From Acidimicrobiaceae bacterium (GTDB lineage: Bacteria; Actinomycetota; Acidimicrobiia; Acidimicrobiales; Ilumatobacteraceae), in assembly GCA_020637235.1 (NCBI GenBank), contig JACJWG010000001.1:62001-126000 (forward strand): a DNA stretch of 64,000 nucleotides, given 5' to 3'. Position numbers and translations under genes: made by a program. Positions 36,384-50,966 of the stretch are shown one piece after another. The notes beneath the pieces are model-generated. The model searched no databases. It worked only from the letters and a program-made list of their open reading frames with translations, and was not told where the DNA came from. The first letter of the stretch is position 1. Each line of letters begins with the position of its first letter.

Positions 36384-36911
36384 ATGGAGAATCCCCGTTC
36401 CGAGAAGGTCGCCGTCGTCGAAGAGGTGACGGCCAAGCTCGAGGCGTCCACCGCGGTCATCGTCACCGAGTACCGCGGCATGACCGTCGGACAGCTCGCG
36501 GCCCTGCGCCGTCAGCTCCGTCCGGCAGGTGGCGAGTACAAGGTCTACAAGAACACCTTGGCCCGCTTCGCCGCGGAGCAGGCCGGCATGCCCGGTCTCG
36601 CCGACCTGCTGGTCGGCCCGAGCGCGATCACGTTCATCACCGGTGACGCCGCGGCGGTCGCCAAGGCATTGCGCGACGCGTCGAAGACCACGCCCCTGCT
36701 CGTGCTGAAGGGCGGTGTCATCGGCGGCAAGGTCATCTCGGCCAAGGACGTCGAGGCGCTGGCCGACCTGCCGAGCCGCGAGGTCCTGCTCGCCCAGTTC
36801 GCCGGTGCCCTGCAGGCCCCGATGGCCAAGATGGCCGGCCTGCTGCAGGCGATGCCGCGCAACTTCGCGTACGGCCTGAAGGCCCTCATCGATCAGAAGT
36901 CAGCTGCCTGA
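36384..36911 (+). CDS. rplJ: 50S ribosomal protein L10
   Basis: A 175-residue L10, the anchor of the L7/L12 stalk. It begins MENPRSEKVAVVEEVTAKLEAS and contains YRGMTVGQLAALRRQLR and VYKNTLARFA, both typical. The C-terminal helix that binds L12 dimers follows residue 135. ATG 36384 is chosen because the conserved N-terminus starts there and GAGAGGAGG lies upstream; an in-frame upstream extension reads across the leader. Confidence 0.97.
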   Translation: MENPRSEKVAVVEEVTAKLEASTAVIVTEYRGMTVGQLAALRRQLRPAGGEYKVYKNTLARFAAEQAGMPGLADLLVGPSAITFITGDAAAVAKALRDASKTTPLLVLKGGVIGGKVISAKDVEALADLPSREVLLAQFAGALQAPMAKMAGLLQAMPRNFAYGLKALIDQKSAA

Positions 36912-36977
36912 GAGCCGCTGAACCCCACGACAACCCACCGACGACACCGTCGTCAACCTCTCAAGGAGACAACAATC

Positions 36978-37361
36978 ATGGCTCTCAGCAAGGACGAGAT
37001 CCTCGACGCCATCGGCGCCCTCACCGTCATCGAGCTCAGCGAGCTCCTCACCGCGTTCGAGGAGAAGTTCGGCGTGACCGCCGCTGCTCCCGTCGCCGTC
37101 GCCGCGGCTCCGGCCGGCGGTGGCGCCGCTGCCCCGGCCGAGGAGGAGAAGGACGAGTTCGACGTCATCCTCACCGACGCCGGTGCTCAGAAGATCCAGG
37201 TCATCAAGGTCGTGCGCGAGCTCACCAGCCTGGGTCTGAAGGAGGCCAAGGACCTCGTGGACGGCGCCCCCAAGCCCGTGCTCGAGAAGGCGAACAAGGA
37301 CGCGGCCGAGGCCGCCAAGGCCAAGCTGGTCGAGGCCGGCGCCGGCGTCGAGATCAAGTGA
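36978..37361 (+). CDS. rplL: 50S ribosomal protein L7/L12
   Basis: A 127-residue stalk protein. The N-terminal dimerisation domain (DEILDAIGALTVIELSELL) is joined by an Ala/Gly/Pro hinge (residues 35-55) to the factor-binding domain with KIQVIKVVRELTSLGLKEAKDLVDGAP. ATG with AAGGAG upstream. It is last in its unit: a strong hairpin follows at 37405, and rpoB is more than 3.7 kb away. Confidence 0.98.
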   Translation: MALSKDEILDAIGALTVIELSELLTAFEEKFGVTAAAPVAVAAAPAGGGAAAPAEEEKDEFDVILTDAGAQKIQVIKVVRELTSLGLKEAKDLVDGAPKPVLEKANKDAAEAAKAKLVEAGAGVEIK

Positions 37362-37404
37362 CCTGCGGCCGCTCGTCCGGGCGGCGTCAGCAGGGCTGAA
37401 CGAC

Positions 37405-37436
37405 ACGAGGCCCGGGGCACTCGCCCCGGGCCTCGT
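37405..37436. terminator. Bidirectional hairpin between rplL and the acyltransferase gene
   Basis: ACGAGGCCCGGGGC and GCCCCGGGCCTCGT form a perfect 14-bp stem with an ACTC loop. It lies between convergent genes. There is no T-run on either side, as is usual in GC-rich actinobacteria. Confidence 0.65.
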
Positions 37437-37447
37437 CGCGTGTCGGG

Positions 37448-38554
37448 TCAGGCTGCTGCAGGCTGTGCCCGCGGCGGGCGTGGGCGCCGCTCGCGCCGGC
37501 CGCGGGCGAGCAACTCGTCACGAGCTCGGTAGGCACGAGGGTCGACCACGCGGTGCAGCCCCCACGCCAGCAGGATCGACACCGCGAGTGCCACCGCTGC
37601 CGCCGGCAGGCGGCCGCCGAGGTGTGCCGACGCCTCGAACACCACCATGTGGTGCACGAGGTAGAACCCGTACGACAGCTGCCCGAGCCAGATCGCCGGG
37701 CGGGTGTTGAGCGGACGGGACATCCACGTGCGGGGGGCGTACACCACCCAGCGCACGATCGCGACGATCGCGACGCTCTGGATCGTGTACCGCAGGGTCT
37801 CGCGGAACCCGTCGTCGCGCACGAGCAGCGTCGCGACGATCGTGACCAGACCGAGGTGTGCGGCGAGCCGGGTGCGTGCCTCGTGCACGATGTCGCGGTC
37901 GAGGACCGGGTTGGCGACGAGCGCAGCGACGCAGCCGAGCAACAGCGAGTCGAGCCGGGTGTCGGTGCCGTAGTACGTGCGATCGATCGGGGCGTGCATC
38001 GCGTACACGAGCACGAACCGCCACGCGAGCACCACGGCGCACAGCACGAGCATCGATCGGGCCTGGCGCCGCCGGTCCCAGCCGGCACGAGACATGGCGA
38101 GCAGCGCGACCGGGAGGACGAGGTAGAAGTGCTCCTCGATCGACAGCGACCAGTACACCCCGGTGCCGTCCATCATCGGTTGCTCGTGCACGAACACGGC
38201 GTACAGGTTCGTCGCCTGCAGGTACTGCGCCACGGTGGGCCACAGGTGCACCTCGCCCGAGCCGAGCACGCCGGCCAGGTTGCCGATCAGCACCACGGTG
38301 AGCACGAGGTAGCTGAGCGGCAGGATCCGGAATGCCCGTCGCAGGTAGAAGCCGCGCAGGTCGAGCGAGCGGGTCCGCTCCCACTGCAACCGCAGCAGGG
38401 TGGTGATCAGATAGCCGGACAGCACGAAGAAGACGGTCACCCCGAGGCCGCCGGGGATGAGGTCGGGCCAGCCGGCGTGCGCGCCGAACACGAGTCCGAT
38501 GCTGACCGCCCGGAGGCCGTCGAGGGAAGGGATGTCGAGTTCTCGTCTGGGCAC
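37448..38554 (-). CDS. Acyltransferase family 3 (OafA/YrhL-like)
   Basis: A 368-residue membrane acyltransferase with about ten spans. The N-terminal signature is SLDGLRAVSIGLVFGAHAG with the catalytic His; GGLGVTVFFVLSGYLIT and SLSIEEHFYLVLPVALL follow, all diagnostic. These enzymes O-acetylate or acylate exported sugars, peptidoglycan or lipids. GTG at 38554 has GAGGAGGAGAC immediately upstream. It is one of three minus-strand genes lying between rplL and rpoB. Confidence 0.9.
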   Translation of the reverse strand: MPRRELDIPSLDGLRAVSIGLVFGAHAGWPDLIPGGLGVTVFFVLSGYLITTLLRLQWERTRSLDLRGFYLRRAFRILPLSYLVLTVVLIGNLAGVLGSGEVHLWPTVAQYLQATNLYAVFVHEQPMMDGTGVYWSLSIEEHFYLVLPVALLAMSRAGWDRRRQARSMLVLCAVVLAWRFVLVYAMHAPIDRTYYGTDTRLDSLLLGCVAALVANPVLDRDIVHEARTRLAAHLGLVTIVATLLVRDDGFRETLRYTIQSVAIVAIVRWVVYAPRTWMSRPLNTRPAIWLGQLSYGFYLVHHMVVFEASAHLGGRLPAAAVALAVSILLAWGLHRVVDPRAYRARDELLARGRRERRPRPPRAQPAAA

Positions 38555-38593
38555 CGTCTCCTCCTCGACCTGTGGTGCTGTGCGGCGGACGGC

Positions 38594-39889
38594 TCAGGCG
38601 CGAGCTGCCCGGCGGGCGGCCTTGTCGGCGAACGCGAGCGAATCGGCGGCTGCGAGCGCGGCCTCGACGTCGGCGAGCGGCGGGCACGACGCGGCGCCGA
38701 GCGACACCGACACGTCGACCCCGTGCACCGCCGGCGCGGCCCGCATGCGCTGACGGATCGCGCCCACCAGCTCCGCCTCGGTGATCTCGCCGCCGACGAC
38801 GAGCAGCCCGAACTCGTCACCGCCGAGCCGGGCGACGACGGCGCCGGGGGGAGCAGCGGCGGCGAACACCTGCGCGGCGGCACGGATGAGCTCGTCACCG
38901 GCCTCGTGGCCGTGCGTGTCGTTCACGATCTTCAGTCGGTCGAGGTCGCCGAGCACCACCGTGACCGGGCTGCCGACGGGATCGGCGGCGAACTGCAACT
39001 CGGCGCGTGCCGTCGCCTCGTTCCAGGCCCGACGGTTCGCGATGCCGGTGAGGGCGTCGAGCCGGGCCGTCTCGATCGCCGCCTCGAACGCCTCGCTGAT
39101 GGCGACGGCCTTCTCGAGGTGCTCGGCGCGGTCGCGGGCGAGCAGGCGGAGCAGGGCGATCGGGGTGCTCGCGAACAGCACCGTCCACCACGACGCGTCG
39201 CAGGCGATCACCGCCATCAGCCCCACCGGCGCCAACGTGGCGTCGACGAGGTAGGTCCACGCCATCGGCCGCGGCAGCACTCGCCACGACATGCCGAGCG
39301 ATCGGACCCGCACGAACGCGACCATGCCGTCGATCGCGCTCTGCGCGACCAGGGCGGCCAGATACCACGGCCAGTCGCGCAGATCGGCCGTGTGCCGGTC
39401 GGCGAGCGCCAGTACGAGGACGGGCCCGAGGCTGTTCCATCCCGACAGCGACGGGACGAGCAGGCGGTGGATGCCGGGTTCGCCGCGCGCGCCGAGCGCG
39501 CCGATCAGCAGGCCGACGAGCACGATGAACGGCACGGCCTGGAGCGGCACCATGAACAACGCGGCGGCGACGATCGGCGCCGTCGGCACCGCCGACCCGC
39601 CGCTCGATTCGAACATCACCCGGGCGGCGACGCCGTGGGCCGCGCACAGCAGCCCGATGGTGGCCACCTCGTGCCACGTGGGGTCGCGCCACGTGAGGAG
39701 CAACGCCAGCGCGACGACCAGGAACCCGCCGCCCAGTGCGATCTCGCTCTGCCATGCGCCACGCAGCTCGCGCCCGTTCGAGCGGGCGTCGGCCACCTCC
39801 CGGGCGTCGGCGACGGCGCGTGCGACGTCGTCGGCGGTCGTGGGCTGGAGCCCCGCCGGGGACGGCGACGAGCGCGCGGTGGTCGACAC
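38594..39889 (-). CDS. Membrane-bound GGDEF diguanylate cyclase
   Basis: A 431-residue protein. Residues 60-240 hold several hydrophobic segments that form an integral-membrane sensor of MASE-like type. A short helix leads to the GGDEF domain: DALTGIANRRAWNEA, GDLDRLKIVNDTHGHEAGDELI and the active-site RLGGDEFGLLV. No RxxD inhibitory site lies before GGDEF, so product feedback may be absent. It makes cyclic di-GMP from GTP. GTG start at 39889. No receptor is adjacent, although a YajQ gene lies at 28732. Confidence 0.9.
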   Translation of the reverse strand: MSTTARSSPSPAGLQPTTADDVARAVADAREVADARSNGRELRGAWQSEIALGGGFLVVALALLLTWRDPTWHEVATIGLLCAAHGVAARVMFESSGGSAVPTAPIVAAALFMVPLQAVPFIVLVGLLIGALGARGEPGIHRLLVPSLSGWNSLGPVLVLALADRHTADLRDWPWYLAALVAQSAIDGMVAFVRVRSLGMSWRVLPRPMAWTYLVDATLAPVGLMAVIACDASWWTVLFASTPIALLRLLARDRAEHLEKAVAISEAFEAAIETARLDALTGIANRRAWNEATARAELQFAADPVGSPVTVVLGDLDRLKIVNDTHGHEAGDELIRAAAQVFAAAAPPGAVVARLGGDEFGLLVVGGEITEAELVGAIRQRMRAAPAVHGVDVSVSLGAASCPPLADVEAALAAADSLAFADKAARRAARA

Positions 39890-39993
39890 GTCAGAACTTC
39901 GGCGTCAGTTCCTGTGCACAGGAGTGCCCCGACGAGATCTTGACGATCTCCAGACGATCCGCACGGCCGAGGTCGTCCGTCACCGGTTCACCG

Positions 39994-40599
39994 TCAGCGG
40001 CTGACCCAGGGGTCGATCATGATGTCGTCGAGGCGCCACGTCGCCGCGGTGCTCACCGGGGTGATGGTGAGCGTGATCCACTGCTCGCCCCTCGAGTCCC
40101 GCTTGTTCGGCATCGGGATCTGGTTCGACACCTTCCATCCGGAGCTGCCGGAGTCGATCTTGATCTCCTGGATCGCCCGCCCGGCCGAGCTCCACGCCTC
40201 GATCTTCACGAGCAGCTGCGCACCGCGCACGCCCGGGTCCTTGTAGAAGAAGCGCATCCACTCCTCGTTGGAGTTGATGCAGATGTTGGCCGGCATCACG
40301 GTGGTGTAGGCCGGGACGCTCAGCGCCTTCTTGTGCGACGAGCCGTTCACCTTCCACGGGGCCTGATCGGTCACGACCGAGCTCCCGCCGAGCGACCAGC
40401 CGGAGGTGCCCGACTCGAAGCTGCCGCCCGGCAGCAGGAAGTACTCGTTCTTGTCGCCCCACTGGCTGAAGGCCTGGAACGTCGAGCGGGTGCCGCACGA
40501 GCCGGCAGCGGCGGCGCTGCCACCGGCGAGACCGGTGGTGGCGGCGGTGGCGCCGAGCGAGATCGCTGCGACCGAGATGATGCGCTTCCAGTTGGTCAT
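39994..40599 (-). CDS. Secreted jelly-roll-like protein of unknown function
   Basis: A 201-residue protein with a signal peptide (WKRIISVAAISLGATAATTGLAGGSAAAA, residues 4-32) and a probable cleavage after Ala. The mature part begins CGTRSTFQAFSQWGD, then FLLPGGSFESGTSGWSLGG and ends WRLDDIMIDPW. These elements recur in a family of actinobacterial secreted proteins that look like carbohydrate-binding beta-sandwich modules. Binding or structural role likely; no catalytic motif seen. ATG 40599 begins the signal sequence. Confidence 0.75.
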   Translation of the reverse strand: MTNWKRIISVAAISLGATAATTGLAGGSAAAAGSCGTRSTFQAFSQWGDKNEYFLLPGGSFESGTSGWSLGGSSVVTDQAPWKVNGSSHKKALSVPAYTTVMPANICINSNEEWMRFFYKDPGVRGAQLLVKIEAWSSAGRAIQEIKIDSGSSGWKVSNQIPMPNKRDSRGEQWITLTITPVSTAATWRLDDIMIDPWVSR

Positions 40600-40904
40600 G
40601 TCCGTCCCTTGCACTCCCGCCCCCCTGTTCAGGTGGGGCGACGAGAGGATGCGGACGGATCACCGGGGAACACAAGCGTTTCGCGGCCATCTTGAGACAC
40701 CTCTGAGTGAACGCCCACGCGCGAGGGGTCGAAGTCCGACCGGCGGTGGTGGTGCATCACGCTCGATTGGTGTTCGCCCATTCGGGTGACACAGCGCTGA
40801 TGCGTCCGGTGGTGGAGGCCCTCCCGACGGGTGGATCGGGAGCGAACGGGCCGACTCGCCCCCGATTTGCCCCGAGGACACGGGTGTCGAGCGCCCGCAA
40901 AGCC
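40600..40904. other. Intergenic region upstream of rpoB, no gene seen
   Basis: This stretch between the minus-strand secreted-protein gene and the rpoB promoters has no plausible open frame with coding character and no tRNA. It should hold the promoter of the secreted-protein gene, which I could not locate with confidence. Confidence 0.5.
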
Positions 40905-40934
40905 TTGACTTCCGCTCGGCGGAGTGCTTACCGT
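40905..40934 (+). promoter_or_regulatory. rpoBC promoter P1 (TTGACT-N18-TACCGT)
   Basis: TTGACT at 40905-40910 and TACCGT at 40929-40934, 18 nt apart. It lies about 170 nt before rpoB, upstream of the stronger P2. Confidence 0.55.
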
Positions 40935-40974
40935 TTGCCACCTGACGAGCCGTCCGGCCATGCGCCGGCCACGG

Positions 40975-41004
40975 TTGACGTTCGTCGTCCCCTGTGGATA
41001 TGAT
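40975..41004 (+). promoter_or_regulatory. rpoBC promoter P2 (TTGACG-N18-TATGAT)
   Basis: TTGACG at 40975-40980 and TATGAT at 40999-41004 with an 18-nt spacer, close to the sigma-A consensus. It predicts a start near 41011 and a leader of about 90 nt. It gives rpoBC its own transcription, separate from rplJL. Confidence 0.75.
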
Positions 41005-41103
41005 CGTACGTTGCCGTGCGTCTCGTCCCCGCCCTCTCCAGAGTGCCGGTGACCTGGCGCGCCCTGACGCCGATCTCGCCGATTGCACTTGAGGAGTGAC
41101 ACC

Positions 41104-44742
<3,639 letters not shown>

Positions 44743-44792
44743 TACCCGCTGACTGACCCGACGACGACGAACGAGAGACGAGAGGCGCCGAG

Positions 44793-48680
<3,888 letters not shown>

Positions 48681-48748
48681 GGCCTCGCGCCGGCCGGCAC
48701 ACCATCTGGCCGGCACCCCATCCGACACGACCGAAGGAGGCGACCCAC

Positions 48749-48928
48749 ATGGGTTTGTTCGACAAGGTGAAGGGCCTCACCAAGGGCCGCGAACAGCAGA
48801 TCAAGCAGGGCATCGACAAGGTGGCCGACATGGCCCAGAAGAAGGCGCCCGACCAGCACGACGGCAAGATCGACCAGGCGGCCACCAAGGCCAAGGGTTT
48901 CGTCGACAAGCTCGACGGGAAGAACTAG
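48749..48928 (+). CDS. MT0933/Rv0909-family antitoxin-like small protein
   Basis: A 59-residue, Lys/Asp/Gln-rich helical protein: MGLFDKVKGLTKGREQQIKQG, then IDKVADMAQKKA, DGKIDQAATKAKGFVDKLDG. The alternating IDK.AD/ID.A..KAKGF pattern matches the actinobacterial MT0933-type antitoxin family. AAGGAGG lies 8 nt before the ATG, a strong ribosome site. No toxin-sized partner adjoins it, so a different role (a charged, stress-type small protein) is possible. It sits 68 nt after rpoC and before a strong hairpin, so it may ride on the rpoBC transcript. Confidence 0.75.
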   Translation: MGLFDKVKGLTKGREQQIKQGIDKVADMAQKKAPDQHDGKIDQAATKAKGFVDKLDGKN

Positions 48929-48954
48929 ACCGCACCGATCCCGCACCCGGTGAT

Positions 48955-48984
48955 CACGGCCCCGCCCGAACGGGCGGGGCCGTG
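48955..48984 (+). terminator. Terminator of the rpoBC unit
   Basis: CACGGCCCCGCCCG and CGGGCGGGGCCGTG form a perfect inverted repeat, giving a 13-bp stem with a GAAC loop. No T-run follows. Confidence 0.7.
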
Positions 48985-49027
48985 CCGCGTACGGTGTCGT
49001 GTCGGTGGCCCGTTCGTCAGGTTTTCC

Positions 49028-49054
49028 TCAAGATCGTCGTGCGGACGGCCGATA
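49028..49054 (+). promoter_or_regulatory. Sigma-28 (FliA/WhiG)-type promoter, TCAAG-N15-GCCGATA
   Basis: TCAAG at 49028-49032, 15 nt, GCCGATA at 49048-49054. The elements and spacing are identical to those at 25856-25882. It lies 37 nt before the lipoprotein ATG at 49092. Confidence 0.6.
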
Positions 49055-49091
49055 CTCGCTGAGAATCGATCACGAGGGGGAGGGCTCGGAC

Positions 49092-49823
49092 ATGCGGGCG
49101 ACACATCATCATCACGTCGCGGGGGCCGATCTGCTGGCCGACCAGCACCACGATGCCCGGCAGCACCCGCGCAACCGCGCCACGCCGTGGTTCCTGCTCG
49201 CCGCCGTCGCCCTGCTCGCCGCGATCTCGGTGGGATGCGGCGGAGGTGACGAGTCGTCGGACGACGGCGCAGGCGACGACGCGTCGGCGGCGGACGTCGA
49301 CGCGACCGACGCGCCGGCCGCACTCGAGAACGTCTTCGACACCGACTTCCTGGTGGCCTGCGACGGTGTCGGGTTCCCGGCGGCAGCGCCGTACGACACG
49401 ACGGCGGGCACGATCTCGCCGGTGGTGGTGCTCGCCGGCGAGGGCACCGCGATGTACGGCCGGTACGGCGCCGTGCGTGAGGCCTGGACCCGGCAGTGGA
49501 CGACCGAGAACCCGCTGGCACTGGCGGAGATCCAGTTGGTCGCGTGTGCCGAGAAGGTGTCGGCCACCCAGGTGCAGGAGTGCACCGGGTACGAGGTCGA
49601 CGGGGTGGTGACCGACAACGTCGTGATCCTGAACGAGGTGACCTACGAGGTGTCGCTGCACGAAGCGGCCACCGGCACCGAGGTGGCGTCCACCACGATC
49701 ACCGCCCGGGACGAGGACTGCCCGATGTTCGTGAGCTTCACCGAGGGTGACACGACGGAGGAGCACGACAGCTTCGACGATCTGGCGATCCAGGCCTTCG
49801 TCGAGCAGTACGTGGTCCACTGA
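49092..49823 (+). CDS. Lipoprotein of unknown function under a sigma-28-type promoter
   Basis: A 243-residue protein. A His-rich cytoplasmic start (MRATHHHHVAGADLLADQHHDARQH) precedes a hydrophobic helix (WFLLAAVALLAAIS) and a lipobox-like SVGC at about residue 52, followed by an Asp/Ala-rich spacer. The mature domain (about 150 residues) has five Cys and no family I recognise. The N-region is unusually long for a lipoprotein signal. ATG 49092 is preferred over an upstream in-frame start at 48999, which would precede the promoter. GAGGGGGAGGG precedes the ATG by about ten nt. Confidence 0.75.
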   Translation: MRATHHHHVAGADLLADQHHDARQHPRNRATPWFLLAAVALLAAISVGCGGGDESSDDGAGDDASAADVDATDAPAALENVFDTDFLVACDGVGFPAAAPYDTTAGTISPVVVLAGEGTAMYGRYGAVREAWTRQWTTENPLALAEIQLVACAEKVSATQVQECTGYEVDGVVTDNVVILNEVTYEVSLHEAATGTEVASTTITARDEDCPMFVSFTEGDTTEEHDSFDDLAIQAFVEQYVVH

Positions 49824-49879
49824 ACCCCCGACCACGTCGCCGGCGAGCAGGTTCGTGCGATCGGCTCGGACCGCGCGGG

Positions 49880-49909
49880 TTGCCGGAGCGGATCGCGCGC
49901 CTCTAACAT
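49880..49909 (+). promoter_or_regulatory. Promoter of rpsL-rpsG (TTGCCG-N18-TAACAT)
   Basis: TTGCCG at 49880-49885 and TAACAT at 49904-49909, spacer 18 nt. The leader to the rpsL GTG is about 60 nt. Confidence 0.6.
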
Positions 49910-49974
49910 TGCAGGGTCCTGCGCGGAGGTGTCCGTGCAGCTGTCGCCCGACAGACATTCGCAGAGGTAGACGC

Positions 49975-50346
<372 letters not shown>

Positions 50347-50373
50347 CCGGGTCCGGAAGAAGGAAGTCGATCC

Positions 50374-50844
50374 ATGCCTCGTAAGGGTCCCGCCCAGCGT
50401 CGCGAGCTCACGCCCGACCCGCTGTACCGCTCGCTGCTCGTCTCGCAGCTCGTCAACAAGGTGATGCTGCACGGCAAGCGCACGCTCGCCGAGCGCATCG
50501 TGTACGACGCGCTGAAGATCGTCGAGGAGAAGAGCGGCGCCGAGCCGATCGCCACGCTGAAGCGTGCGATCGACAACATCAAGCCGCCGCTCGAGGTGAA
50601 GAGCCGCCGTGTCGGTGGTGCCAGCTACCAGGTGCCGGTGGAGGTGCGTCCCCGCCGGGCCAACACCCTCGCCATCCGCTGGCTCGTCGACTTCAGCCGC
50701 AAGCGTCGTGAGAAGACGATGGCCGAGTGCCTCGCCGGTGAGTTGCTCGACGCGGCCAATGGCCTCGGTGCCGCGATCAAGCGTCGCGACGACATGCAGA
50801 AGATGGCCGAGAGCAACAAGGCGTTCGCCCACTACCGCTGGTGA
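50374..50844 (+). CDS. rpsG: 30S ribosomal protein S7
   Basis: A 156-residue S7, the standard length. It begins MPRKGPAQRRELTPDPLYRS and shows VNKVMLHGKRTLAERIVYDAL and GGASYQVPVEVRPRRANTLAIRWL. ATG 50374 with GAAGGA upstream. In most bacteria fusA follows; here a strong terminator does. Confidence 0.98.
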   Translation: MPRKGPAQRRELTPDPLYRSLLVSQLVNKVMLHGKRTLAERIVYDALKIVEEKSGAEPIATLKRAIDNIKPPLEVKSRRVGGASYQVPVEVRPRRANTLAIRWLVDFSRKRREKTMAECLAGELLDAANGLGAAIKRRDDMQKMAESNKAFAHYRW

Positions 50845-50873
50845 TCCGGCGGCTGCGGCCGCACACGATCTGC

Positions 50874-50911
50874 ACCGGACCCGCCCGCGAGGGCGGGTCC
50901 GGTCGTTTTTC
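50874..50911 (+). terminator. Intrinsic terminator after rpsG
   Basis: ACCGGACCCGCCC and GGGCGGGTCCGGT form a 13-bp stem with a GCGA loop, followed by CGTTTTT. It is the only hairpin in the window with a clear T-run and ends the rpsL-rpsG unit before fusA would be expected. Confidence 0.85.
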
Positions 50912-50966
50912 GCCGATCGGGTGGACGAACGGGAACCGGCACGGCTGGTCGCGACGTCGAACGGGC

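Noticed and set aside
36247..36429. Short frame with a good GAGAGGAGA ribosome-like site inside the rplJ leader
   Set aside because: It overlaps the rplJ start in another frame, gives an Arg/Ser-rich peptide and lies in the structured L10 leader. A leader peptide cannot be excluded but there is no positive support.
40660..41000. A possible gene between the secreted-protein gene and rpoB
   Set aside because: Plus-strand frames here have no coding character and cross both rpoB promoters.
50887..50966. Start of the beta-propeller lipoprotein at the GTG overlapping rpsG
   Set aside because: It would place the rpsG terminator inside the coding region and bury the signal peptide 60 residues in; ATG 50967 gives a normal lipoprotein signal.
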